Below, piece after piece: positions 32,808-43,450 of a stretch of DNA of 43,739 bases; positions within the stretch are counted from its first letter, which is position 1, and every line of letters starts with the position of its first letter. This DNA is from Lobosporangium transversale (taxonomy: Eukaryota; Mortierellomycota; Mortierellomycetes; Mortierellales; Mortierellaceae), in the NCBI RefSeq assembly GCF_002105155.1, contig NW_019029077.1, positions 1 to 43,739 of the forward strand. The letters run 5' to 3'. Made by a program: the position numbers and the translations under genes. A model generated the notes under the pieces. It made no database searches. It was not told the origin of the DNA and saw only the letters and a list, made by a program, of their open reading frames with translations.

Positions 32808-33239
32808 TGCTACAGTTGCTCTGCTAGGGTGTGTTGCAGGGGCATGAGCCTTGTGATGAACATAAACCCAAACAATAGGTCAATAGCGACCCCTTTGATA
32901 GAGGTGACAGATGCTATGGAAATGCCAATAGAATTAAACAAAAGTTAGATTTTCTTTATTTCAGTTTTCAATGAGACGCGTCTTGATGCTCCCAAGCCTT
33001 TAGGCTTTAGATTTCAATATGATAACTTCAACACCTTGCACTTTTCTTCTCGGTAACATAAGAGACAAAATAATGCACAATGATGTAAAGTGGTGGCAAA
33101 GTTGGTAACATCACATCTCGGAAACGGTGTTGTTATGCTTATTACATGTAGTCGTACCTTATATTTGTGGATCGATAGTTGACTCGCTGCTGAGTCGTGC
33201 TGATAAGTGAGTACTGTTAAAGGACGAGCTGATTATGGG
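32808..33239. other. Upstream region of the GNAT gene
   Basis: A/T-rich 430-bp spacer that should contain the promoter. No other element seen. Confidence 0.4.
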
Positions 33240-34510
33240 GACAAGGGCTTTTTAAAAAAAAATAAAAGAGAATGACTATAGGTGATGAATGGTGCAGAAC
33301 GCAGGATGGTGTTTATTCAATGGGAAAAAAGAGATATGAGATATGAATAGAGTGTGTTTATGTGCAGATGCTTTTTCGCAAATGAAATGTAAAAAGAAAA
33401 GAGAGTTGAGTGTGTATGTGTGAAAAGGAGAGGTATTTATACAAAAAAAAAGACGTATGACTGACTTGTTGCCCCTCTCCCACAGCATACACACATACAC
33501 TTTCAGTTACATCCAGACTATCAACGTTCATTCTTTCTGCTTTGATGGCACAGCTGTGTTCAGCGGACGGCTGCAAGCTGAACACGAGTGAACTGACTTG
33601 ACCGTTGCCACCTTTGATGTCATCGTTTATCATAAATTCACGCCGCTCTATTGAGTAGATACTGCGCGAGTGCTCATGTGAGCAAAGTTCTACCTGACAA
33701 GAACCAACCAGGGCTTTCATTCGGTCATCCAAAATGAAAGGCTTTCATTTTTTTGCCCTCAACAAATAAGATTAAAGAGTTCTCTACTGCGGCTTATATT
33801 GATGCATGAAAACAACTTTTGAAAACCATGATTGGAGTGAAAGGGGTAAAGTAAGGTCTATTTCCATTTGTTTTTATCACGTTTATGTATCGACCAATAA
33901 AAGACATCCAACCGTGTCGAGGGAATGACGTGTTGTATATCTCCTTGGCGTTCCGAAAATTAAAAAAAAGGAAAGTCTGTTCGAACAAAAATTGCTAAAG
34001 CACAGTTCCACGATATACACAAACGACATGGCATACACGTGGGTATCAACAGTATCAACATTTCCACGAGCAACGGCTTTATGAGCCCTCTTATGCTATA
34101 CCATGCGCTTGGCCATCTTTTGTCACTGGTATTTCTCCACATTATTGTTCACTGTCATCAAAGGAGTACTATATAAAAGAAGGGCAAAATAGGGATAAAT
34201 TAAAAATGTACATGAAGGATAATACCGGCTCGCACCATGATTGTAGATGTTTTGACACTTTTTTCTGGTTGGTCAGAGTCCATTTTGAATTTGAATAAAG
34301 GCAGACAAGGGACAATGTCTGTGTCCCTTGTCTGCTGTTGAACATTCCAGATTCAAAATGGACTCTGACCAACCAGAAAAAAGAGGCAAACAAACATCTA
34401 CTGAAGGTGTCATGGCGGAAAATAAATGACATTGCGGCGTTCCCCTCTGAACGCGTTATCTCTTTAGATTTTCAATACTTACTTTATACTCATTCGTTTA
34501 ATATTACAAC
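33240..34510. repeat. Dispersed repeat, copy 1 (blocks P4', P2, P1, P3)
   Basis: Four blocks are shared with 38951-39812. Block 33240-33510 matches 39578-39812 inverted; 33518-33872 matches 39071-39403 directly; about 34312-34440 matches 38951-39065 directly; 34443-34507 matches about 39512-39573 inverted. Identity is high (P2 roughly 90 % by eye). A minus-strand frame through P2 (SIERREFMIN, SLVFSLQPSAEHSCAIKAER) is open in both copies, so the repeat may carry a remnant coding segment. Confidence 0.8.
34245..34405. repeat. Large imperfect hairpin
   Basis: 34245-34315 is an imperfect inverted repeat of 34316-34405, centred near 34313. Both arms contain AATGGACTCTGACCAACCAG in opposite orientations. 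It lies within repeat copy 1, and the P1 block forms one arm. Confidence 0.8.
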
Positions 34511-35500
34511 CCACCCACCCACAATGACTTCTTTATTGTGGAGAATGATAGCTATCATATTATATATTTACATTTGGCAGCAGGATGCCTCAGTTTCCTT
34601 TGCGTCGCTGTAAAATATCGTATCGACAACACAAATAGAACCAAAGTATAAAAAATCGATAGCTATAAAGGAAATTAAAAATATGTTACCAACTGAGCTA
34701 TTCTCCAACCAAGCCAAGGAGTCAACACGATCTTCCGAGCACGGTCACAGTCTGTCCAATCCTGATCCTAACTTTATTTCGCCTTCAAACAAAGAAGCTA
34801 TAAATGCTAATCACTAATCTTTATATATTCCATATTGTCTTGCATGAAAATATAGAAATTAAAATTAAAAGGCGCAGAGGTATCTTGAGGATTGTCATGT
34901 GCTATCTTCTATCAAACTCTGGAAAAACGGCAATCTGCCAAAGTATAATCCCCACATAGTCTATCCCATCTCTTGTTAAGAGTGAAGAAAGAGAATAGAA
35001 GAAGAGGATAAAGAAGATGGTCTCCTTTACTAACTGCTGTAGTCAATGAGGCCACAGACAGTGCAAATGTGAACGCACTGTAACACGGTAAGCGCCTGTA
35101 ACAATACACGTCCACAACTCCACTAAGGTATTCATGTGCTTGATTGGGTTGCTCTTCAAGGCCGTGGATGAGTGAATGTAAGTATATAACCAGCTATGTA
35201 TTACCGAGTAGCTTGCTACCGATAGCTGGCACAGCTTAATCCATTGGCTTTACTATTGATTATCGCTACCAACATTCTATTCCTATTTCGCATTCACAAT
35301 AGTCATAGATCCATCACATTTTCAGACAAAAGACAAAGATCATTGTGTCTGATCTTGCCTTTTAATATTTATTGTTAATTGTTTACTATGCTGTGGTTTC
35401 CAAGCTGCATCCTGGCCCAAGAGTGGCGATGCCCATGGTACGTTTGCATGAAACCGAACATTTCCTAGTCGGCTTGGATTCTTTTGATGTTGCTTTTTAG
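34511..35500. other. Unassigned region
   Basis: No convincing gene. A 44-codon plus-strand frame at 34683-34817 (starts MLPTELFSNQAKEST) has varied, coding-like composition but no partner exon that I could join. Confidence 0.3.
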
Positions 35501-36720
35501 CATATTCTTTGATGGCGCCTTGGCTAACTGGCCTTGGAAACCTTGGTTGACTGGCCCTAGTGGCCTGGCTTTGGGTTAGCTTCCCTTGGTTGACTGCCTT
35601 TGATTATCGGGACTCTTATAGGTTGCCCTTGGTCGACTTTGGCTTTGGTAGTCTTTGATTTCCTTGATTGCAGCAAACTGTGTTTGATTAATTGTGGTTG
35701 CCTGGCTGCCTTCGATTGCTTTGACTAAGGTTTTCTGTCTTTAATTTTGCTGAGGCAGTCTCTAGCTGCTATGGCTGAGCCAACCGTCTACCGACTTTGG
35801 GCCTTGGCTGGTTTTCAATGAGGTTTCTTTTGGTTGAGTGGAGTGAGCTGGTTGGCTTTTTTTTTTTTTTTTTTTTTTTTGCAGTGATGTGACTGCTATC
35901 TGCTAATTTTTGGTTTCTGACTTTTGGGTTCCTGGCTTCTGGCTTTTGACTTCTGGGTTCTGGGTTCTGGCATTTGGCTTCTGGGTTCTGGCTTCTGACT
36001 TTTGGCTTCTGGCTTCGATCTTTTGACTTCCGACTTCTGGCATTTGGCTTCTGGCATTTGGACTTTTGGATTCTGGGCTTCTGACTTTGGCTTCTGGCTT
36101 CTGGCTTCTGGCTTCTGGCTTCGGGGTTTTTTTTTTTTTTTTTTTTTTTTTTTTCTTTTGAAGTTTTTATTTTTTTTTTTTTATTTTCATTTGAAGTTTT
36201 TTTTTTTTTTTGTTTTTTTTTTTTTTTTTTGGTTTTTTGGGGTTTTTATATGACCGTTGGCTGTTAACTGTTGGCTGTTGGCTGTTGGCTGTTGGCTGTT
36301 GGCTGTTGGCTGTTGGTTATTAGCTCTGAGGCTATTTCTCCAGGCGCTCTACCTCGGTCTGATGCTCTTTCCCAGGCCTTCTGCTTTCCTCCATGGACCG
36401 TAGGTCGCTTCTCCAAGCAAAAGTCCATTGCCTGTTATAGCTTTGGCTGAGGCTCTTTGACTTTAGTGTTTTTTTTTGAGTTATTTCTTTTTTTTTTTCC
36501 TCATCTTTTTTGTTCTTTACTCTGTGTTTGGTTTTATTTTTTTTTTATCTTTTTTTTTTTGTTCTTTGTTTTGTGTTCTTTGTTTTGTGTTTTGGTTATT
36601 TGCTTCTTTTTTTTTTTTTTTTCTGCTATTGGATGTTGGGTGTTGACTGCTGACTGCTGGCTCTTGACTATTGGCTTTCGGCCCTCGGCTGCTGTCTGCT
36701 TTCTGTTGGCCCTGCGCTCC
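35500..36720. repeat. Degenerate TTGGCTTCTGGC-type minisatellite with poly-T tracts
   Basis: 35510-35830 holds diverged CCTTGGTTGACTGGC-like units. 35920-36122 is a tandem of 7-bp GGCTTCT/GGCATTT/GACTTTT variants. 36250-36315 is seven to eight copies of TTGGCTG. 36640-36700 has a further variant cluster. Long T runs (35858-35880, 36126-36154, 36196-36230 and others) are interspersed. Open frames here are poly-Phe artefacts. Confidence 0.85.
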
Positions 36721-37126
36721 AAGCCGCATTCGAAGCATGGCGCTCTTCGATCTAGTTTTATGCCTCAAGGCCCTCTACTCCCCTTATGACCCTTGCTCTC
36801 GCTTCTCCAAGCAGAGGTCTCATTGCAATAGTCTATCGAACGACTAGCCTATGAAGCCCTACTATGACCAGAGTACCTTTGGTTCAGACGGCAGGTAAAC
36901 AGGTCACACAACATGACGCCTCTACGCCATGCACTACACACTACAGCCAGGCGCCTGGTGCAGCTTCGCTAATTGGGGTGATCTAAGTATGGTGTCAGTA
37001 ACAATAACTATTTACTAAACACTATAGAGCTCCGAGTTGCCAAGATCCCACCTAAACAGAGAGAACAAAAGCAATGGTAGAATCAAGTTAATATGCTCCT
37101 TGCTATGTATGCGCATGTATACTTAC

Positions 37127-37232
37127 CTGAGGTGTTATCAGGCCTTGATAACACCTGATCCTGATCCTGGTCCTGATCCTGATCCTGCTGGAGGGGGACC
37201 TCCTTGAGGGCCGAGACTCGAGCTCTATAGGC
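37127..37232 (-). other. Exon-like segment with DQ repeats
   Basis: Acceptor TTTACTAG|GCC and donor CTCAG|GTAAGT bound 106 nt on the minus strand. Two frames are open; one contains five Asp-Gln pairs from a GATCAG tandem repeat. It is probably an exon of the same gene as 37327-37960, but the joining intron is ambiguous. Confidence 0.35.
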
Positions 37233-37326
37233 CTAGTAAACAGGCCACTGCTACTGACTTACCATACTTGGATGACCACAACTGTGTGTCATCTGTTACC
37301 TACGCGAAATCCCCAAGGCACTCGGA

Positions 37327-37960
37327 TCAAAGTAAGGTCCAGAGGCTAGAGGCCTCTCTAGAGCTACTACAATGATCCCCCTTCAAGGAGTTGCGAGGGC
37401 TTGACGGAGGGGTCGCGAAGGGGATCGGCGGGCAGGCGGGGAGGATGGCCCGAGGAGGGCCCGGCGGGCTAGAGCCCAAGCGGATGAGCCTTTAAGGGAA
37501 GAAGACAAAAAAAAACACGCGTGGTTAGAATATTTGGTAATCAGAGCACAGCAGAGTACAGACAGAAAGTCACGACATGTACTCTAAAAGAAATTGTACT
37601 TACAGCTCCGCTTTCGCCCCATTTCGATAAGCACTGCATGGGCCCATTGCAGTCTTTGGGACAATCGTCGCCATGAGCCTAGGGCTAGTGGCCCCTATTA
37701 CAGCTAGAAGGAGGAAGACGAAAAAAAAGAACGAAGATAACTTTGTAAGTATGCTAAGCTTATTTGATGGTAGGGACAATCACAAGCAAGACAAAGCGAA
37801 GGCATACATAATCTATATACTTACTTGATGACAGCGGCGAGGGCTCTTCTGTGAATGACCAGGTGAGGCTTTTTTTGCTTTTTCTGGTCTGTAGTTTGCT
37901 GTTGAGTTGTTCAGAGTGTTTCCTAGCTCTGCTCTGTATCTGGCTAGAAGTTTGTATCAT
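37327..37960 (-). CDS. Possible small multi-exon gene with GC-rich last exon, unidentified
   Basis: Exons 37960-37825, 37703-37604 and 37489-37327 join in frame (phases 1 and 2) through canonical GTAAGT donors and pyrimidine-rich acceptors, giving 132 aa. The first exon is polar and basic (SRARKHSEQLNSKLQTRKSK), the second reads TVIGATSPRLMATIVPKTAM, and the third is Pro-rich (SSPPGPPRAILPACPPIPFA). A 5' non-coding exon at about 38119-38094 with a good acceptor and donor fits upstream. Further exon-like DNA downstream (37232-37127, reading ALKEVPLQQDQDQDQ with a GTAAGT donor) suggests the real transcript may extend to about 37010 by alternative splicing. I recognise no domain. The third exon is far more GC-rich than its surroundings. 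Confidence 0.4.
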
Positions 37961-38950
37961 TTGTGGTCTAACAGTGGTGTGAAAGAGAGAGAAAGAGAGA
38001 TAGACAGGGAATGAAAAGTCAGAACAAGTACAGTGCACATAAGGTGAGAGAGTTAGGACTTTAGTAAGGGTGAATATTTGTGGAGTGTTGCTTACCTTTC
38101 ATGTTGGTCGATGAGGCTGAACTGGAAAGAAGAGAGAAAAAGGGAAAGAAAGAAAAGAAAAGAAAAGAAAAGAAAAAAAAAGTCTATTTATTATCGAAAG
38201 CACTCGCGTGTAAAGGACGAATGGATGAATGATGAGTGGTTTTTGAAGTCGCGCAGGAAAAATGATAAGTGAAACCAATTTGCGATTTCAGAGTATTGAC
38301 TGAATAATGAATATATCAAGCATCTTGCTTTTTGTACGCTCTAGAGCTCTAGAGCGGCCAAAAAAAAGGAAAAAAAGAAAAAAAGAAAAAAAAGCGGCGT
38401 AGCGGAATTTGAAAATGGATAATATGCGCAATACATGATATCATCCGTCATTTTTCATATGCATACAAGAGGGAAAAGAGAAAGCACTCATGGGTGGAGG
38501 TGGGGAAAAGCACTGCTAACATTCCGTCTTCCGTCTTCAAGATCTGCAAGATCATATAAACAACAATATTAGGCTGCAATCAGAGCACGAGCCACATTGC
38601 TCTCTCTGCATGCTAAGGTGGTGCAACAAAGAAAGAAATATCTATTTAGACAGCGAGCTAAAGTAAATGGACGAGATTCAGAGCACAGGCATATTAACAC
38701 TCGCTTTCTCCACCTTGTAAGCATATGAAAATTGACAAATGATATCACAGGTGCGCTTATTATCGATTTTCAATTTCCGCTATGCCGTTTTCTTTTTCTT
38801 TTTTCTTTTCCTTTTTTTTTTCTTTTCCTTTTTTTTTTCCTTTTTATTTTTCCTTTTTTTTTCTTATATGTCTATACAATGCACTATTTTGTACTACTCA
38901 TTATATTTGACTCAATAGCTCTTTGCATACTCATTAAAAGGTTAATTTTA

Positions 38951-39812
38951 CCAAGGTGGACAATGTCTGCTTCCCTTTTCTGCCGTGTAAATGTTTTGAC
39001 CAACCAGAAAATAGCGAACATCTGACCGAGGGCGTCATGGCGGAAATACAAATAATTCTGTGGCATTAGTCTATCAACGCTCATTCTTTCTGCTTTGATG
39101 GCACAGCTGTGTTCAGCGGACGGCTGCAAGCTGAACACGAGTGAACTGACTTGACCGTTGCCACCTTTGATGTCACCATTTATCATAAATTCACGCCGCT
39201 CTATTGAGTAGATACTGCGCGAGTGCTCATATGAGTAAAGTTCTGCCTGACAAGAACCAACCAAGGCTTTCATTCTGTCATCAAAAAAAAAAAAAAAAAA
39301 AAAGGTTTTCAGTTCTCTACTGCGATCTATATTGATGCATGAAACAACTTTTGAAAATCATGATTGGAGTGAAAGGGATAAAGAAAGGTCTATTTCCATT
39401 TGTTATTTAAGATCAGGATTGGACAGAATGTGACCTGCTGGCAAAATTTCGGCAAGCAACTCGGCCGTTAACCCTTTTTGAGAATAGTTCAGTTGGTAAA
39501 ATGGATTGTAATATTAAACGAATGAGTATAAAGTAAGTATTTAAAATGTAAAGAGATAACGCGTTCAGAGGGTGATTGTAACTGAAAGTGTATGTGTGTA
39601 TGCTGCGAGGGAGGGGCAACAAGTCAGTCATACGTCTTTTTTTTGCACAAATACCTCTCTTTTTCACACACACACACTCAACTCTCTTTTCTTTTTACAT
39701 TTCATTTGCGAAAAAGAATCTTCACATAAACACACTCACCCTGCGATATGCACCATTCATCACCTATAGTTGTTCTCTTTTATCTTTTCTTTTTTTCTAA
39801 AAAAAGCCAGGG
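38951..39812. repeat. Dispersed repeat, copy 2 (blocks P1, P2, P3', P4)
   Basis: Shares four blocks with 33240-34510, but in a different order and orientation. P1 is joined directly to P2 here, whereas in copy 1 P4' is joined to P2 and P1 to P3. A 23-A run at about 39281-39303 interrupts P2. No terminal inverted repeats or target duplications could be fixed. Confidence 0.8.
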
Positions 39813-39924
39813 TTGTCAAATAGATTAATTATTTTTCTCTAAAAAATTTATTTTACTCTTGTATCACTCTCGCCCTACATCAAGTATCCATTATATCCTT
39901 CTATCCATCCATCATTCCCTTCTC

Positions 39925-41802
39925 ATGTCTGATTCACTATTAAATGATGAGTCTCAAAAGGTAATGGTGCATTTCGATGCAGTAGAGTAGATAGTTTGGC
40001 AGGATGTTCGAGCTTAATGGGGGGTGACATGTTGCGCTTTGTGCCAGGTTGCGTGGGTGACAATGTGGGCTCATTATCTCGACCGCGGGTGGAGCGTGTA
40101 ACGGTCCTCACTCAAAATCCGTGATCTGTGTAGTGTCAAGCGCAACTCACATTGCATGGTAATGTCATGCTATTCAATTTACTAACCATTACTTTCAATA
40201 AATCTTAGATTCGGACTCAGCAACTGAAACTTGAAAAATTGCATGAAGCCATGAGACGCTATCCAGGGTCGAAATACTTCATTGATTATGAAGATTGGAC
40301 CAAAGAAGGTTACTTTAAGTATCGATTTGAGTTTGCGTCTAGAAATCCATCAGCAGCCGCCAAGCAATACAATCAGCTTATGGACCTTTTTCGGAACTCT
40401 GGATCGACAGCTCACCTTGAGTACGCCTCCATCAACAAAATGAAGATGACCAAAAGATGGGTTATGGATCTATGTTCAGTACCTGCTGGTAATATATATA
40501 AAAATAATATCGGAAATGAGAAGTTTAGAAGTTGACATGAATAATAGAAACTAATACAGATAATAACTTAATTAGATGGAGATCAGATGGCCAGTGATAC
40601 CGATACCAGCATTTTGAGTGCCACGAGTGCTGTAACCGCATCAACGCTTTCCTCATCCACACTTGACGCTATGTTGGAGGCATTTAATAATAACTACGAA
40701 TCATATGAAGGACCCTCTATGGACCTGCCGAGTGGAATTGTTTTTGACAAAGCCATACGCGAGTATGGTAGAACTTTAAGAAAGCAGCATTGTACTCACT
40801 CCTTTGTATGGGACTCTCAAGACGACTTATTGCGATTATTTTCAAAGGAACAAGACATTGGAGTAATGCAGCAGCGCCATCGAGCAGATCAATCCAAAAA
40901 GATACGACATTCCAAAATGGAAGACCGACATCGTTCTTGGATACGAAACTGTGCAATCAATTTACGAAGCAACTCGCAATGGAGCTGATATCAAGATCGC
41001 ATCAATTGAAGGCGTGGAAGAAAAAGAGCTCATTGCATTCAACAAAATGATATTTGATTTCATGACTTCAATTTACAACTTCTATGAAGATAACGGATCC
41101 TGCTTTGAATTGGAGCGATCATTGTCAGAAAGAGATTACTTCAAACTATGAGGTGCTTTTTTCCGAGCCCTTATCAAGAACAGCGGATTATTCAAGATCA
41201 AGGAAGGTGAGGTCTCATCTCTTGCATCCGCCTGCAGAAAAAACGCTACACGCACTCTAAATGACCGACAATCGAGTGGCCACAAGGTTGATGCAATCTT
41301 TTATTGCAAAGAAGCCTCACTCCTCGAGATCGGAGCTGTTGAAGGAGGCAAAAAAGATGAAGGATCCTATGGAACGAAGGTCCTATCTGATGGATTGAAA
41401 ACTGCCAAGTCACTGAAAGATATGCATGATTATGCATGTACTGAGACCTGTTTAAATGGTATTCAACAACAGACAGCTCGTGAAAAAGTTGAGGTGTTTG
41501 GGTTCCTTGTCTCTGGATTAAGAATTCAATTCATAACTTTGAAGCACTTTGGAGGGCGTTTCATGTATCTTCATCGAGAAACGCCACAATCGATGCCACG
41601 ACAACTTGATGACAAATCTTTCAGAAAGGTAAAGAAGTTACTGATTACTTCCTTAGAGATACGAGAGTATATGAGGGATTTGGTTGAAGGCCTTGTAGAA
41701 CTGATATATAACCTCAATGTAAGAAACACCGATCAATACAAGTATGCTCAAACTTTGACCACTCCACCCTCCTCCCCAAAACTCAAGAAAGTAAGAATTT
41801 AA
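39925..41802 (+). pseudogene. Three-exon pseudogene of a Mortierellaceae-type family, possible PD-(D/E)XK-like core
   Basis: Exons 39925-39960, 40209-40488 and 40576-41802 have good splice sites and matching phases (0, then 1). The N-terminus is MSDSLLNDESQK|IRTQQLKL. Exon 3 reads in one frame to about 40880 (HSFVWDSQDDLLRLFSKEQ). It must then shift by one to continue as EQINPKRYDIPKWKTDIVLG, YETVQSIYEATRNG. At 41149-41151 a TGA interrupts YFKL*GAFFRALIKN, most likely a Trp TGG changed to TGA. The frame then continues to 41802. The segment SGHKVDAIFY ... LEIGAVEGGK has the spacing of a D..ExxxxE/K restriction-endonuclease-like core, a tentative reading. With one frameshift and one stop in about 500 codons, decay looks recent. 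Confidence 0.65.
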
Positions 41803-41899
41803 GAAAATAAAAAAAGACGAGCCGGAGACCATGGCTTTATCACGACTGCTCTTGCTTCGTTAGAAAACTTTAATGCTTTGCCTTGTAAGGACATGTGCG

Positions 41900-42030
41900 G
41901 CTCGGTTTTTGCGTTAGTATCACTTGCATCTTATTTATGAGTGCCGATCCTTGTGTTAGTATCACTTGCATATTATTTATGAATGTCAACTCTTATCTTT
42001 GTTTATGAATGTCTAGTATCACTTCATCAA
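41900..42030. repeat. Short tandem repeat of GTTAGTATCACTTGCAT type
   Basis: Two units of about 45 bp (GTTAGTATCACTTGCATnTTATTTATGA...), followed by a partial third (CTAGTATCACTTCATC). Confidence 0.7.
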
Positions 42031-42063
42031 AAAAAAGGGCGCTCGGACGAGGTGAAATTGATA

Positions 42064-42480
42064 TTAATATGCATTCATGGGTTCCATCCCTGCAATGCTC
42101 TCAGAGTGCCTGAGTACTCCATATACGCATATCCGCGTTCTTAGGAACCATAGAGACCAGATGGTCTGTACGACAGGCTTTGTGAAGAGGGATGGTGAGT
42201 TTGGATACTTTACAGCTGTGGAGGGAATTGTAAATAGTCGGTCGCCTTTTCCGTGACTCATCCAAAGAATGGCAAAAAAATCGGTATGTATACTGAATAA
42301 GATCATCCATACCCATCTTTGGTCATCTTTATTTTATTGATGGAGGGTACTCAAGTGAGCTGTCGATCCAGAGTTCCGAAAAGGTCCATAACTGATGTAT
42401 TGCTTGGCGGCTGATGGATTCTAGGCGCAAATTCAAATCGATACTTAAAGTAACCTTCTTTGTTTTGACAAAGCCATACT
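42064..42480 (-). pseudogene. Inverted and scrambled fragment of the 40.2-41.8 kb pseudogene family
   Basis: On the minus strand 42463-42310 is a diverged copy of 40303-40462: KEGYFKYRFEFA, then MDLF and the DRQL region, with several 1-bp deletions. At 42452-42480 a plus-strand stretch (TTTTGACAAAGCCATAC) matches 40743-40759, so two pieces of the same family lie in opposite orientations, overlapping at one joint. Below 42310 the minus-strand frame continues into unassigned sequence. Confidence 0.65.
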
Positions 42481-42721
42481 GAATATGAGCTTTTCTTTTG
42501 ACAGTAATCTGTTGAGATGCTTAGGCATCCTGACATTTCAACGACGTAGTCCTCGGAATCCATTCTTGATAACAGTTAAATATATAACATGAAAGAGTAA
42601 GTAATGAGGTATCATTTTGAGAAGAAGATAATAGATCAAGGAATGATTTCAAGAAGCGAAATTAAAGGAAGTGAGTGGGGGAAACAAAATCAACAACAGA
42701 GTGGGGAACAAACATGCTTAC

Positions 42722-43013
42722 GATCTGCAGGTATCACTTGTCGCAGGACGTCATTCACCATGCTCTTTCTGATATAGTGTTGAATACGCAGCTTATCGCT
42801 ACTCAAAAGTAGGAAACAATAGGAATAAAGAGTATTTGTTATTTGTGCACAAACCTATGTATATCAAAACATTATCAAGGATATAATTGGGCTATACCAA
42901 CATAACAAAAGTTGATAGGCAATGTATTATACATACCGAGCATCTTTTATCAACGTTGTATCCTTCTTCTTATCGCCTTGGCTTTGAAAACTCTGAAAGT
43001 AGATTGACTGCAT
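42722..43013 (-). CDS. Two well-formed 5' exons of an unidentified gene (3' part unclear)
   Basis: Exon 43013-42937 starts MQSIYFQSFQSQGDKKK. It joins exon 42798-42722 through a 138-nt GTATGT..GAGTAG intron in phase 2. The result is an uninterrupted 51-residue charged peptide (KDARDKLRIQHYIRKSMVND ending VIPAD), followed by a further GTAAGC donor. A candidate third exon begins near 42565 (MDSEDYVVEMSGCLSI), but the phase does not fit cleanly and the sequence then runs into the scrambled fragment at 42480. The gene may be truncated. Confidence 0.4.
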
Positions 43014-43329
43014 GATTACTGAAGAACGACTTCATTTCCTCAGATTCAATGCCTGCAACTTCGTTGTACCGCAATTCAGAAGGGAACCTCCTGATCCCTG
43101 CTTAACCTCATTCAGGCCTCCATCCTGAAGCATGAAAGAAATAGGAAAGTGGTTGAGGAGTTATGTGCTTAAAAAATAGAGAGTAGAATGCGATAAATGA
43201 GGAGGAAGCATGCGTTTATATAGATAAAAAAAAAAGCGAAGGTAGAAGAAGGTGTAGAAGTGAGGTAAGATAATAATGGAGATTAATGCGGGTGATGAAA
43301 CAAGGCAATGATCGAGAGCGGAAGAAGTG

Positions 43330-43450
43330 ATGATGATCAAAAGAGGAAGAAACGAAGCGATAATGATCGAAGGAGAAAGAAGCGATAATGATCGAAGGAG
43401 AAAGAAGCGATAATGATCGAAGGAGAAAGAAGCGATGATGATCGAAAAGA
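43330..43450. repeat. 24-bp minisatellite
   Basis: About four to five tandem copies of GAAGCGATAATGATCGAAGG plus AGAA, with edge variants. No gene was recognised in the rest of 43014-43739. Confidence 0.85.

Noticed and set aside
36250-36315. TTGGCTG tandem as a possible telomeric repeat
   Set aside because: Fungal telomeres of this group are expected to be TTAGGG-like; this array is internal, short and grades into other heptamers.
36002-36789. Poly-Phe/Trp frames over the minisatellite and T tracts
   Set aside because: Directly explained by poly-T and TTCTGGC repeats.
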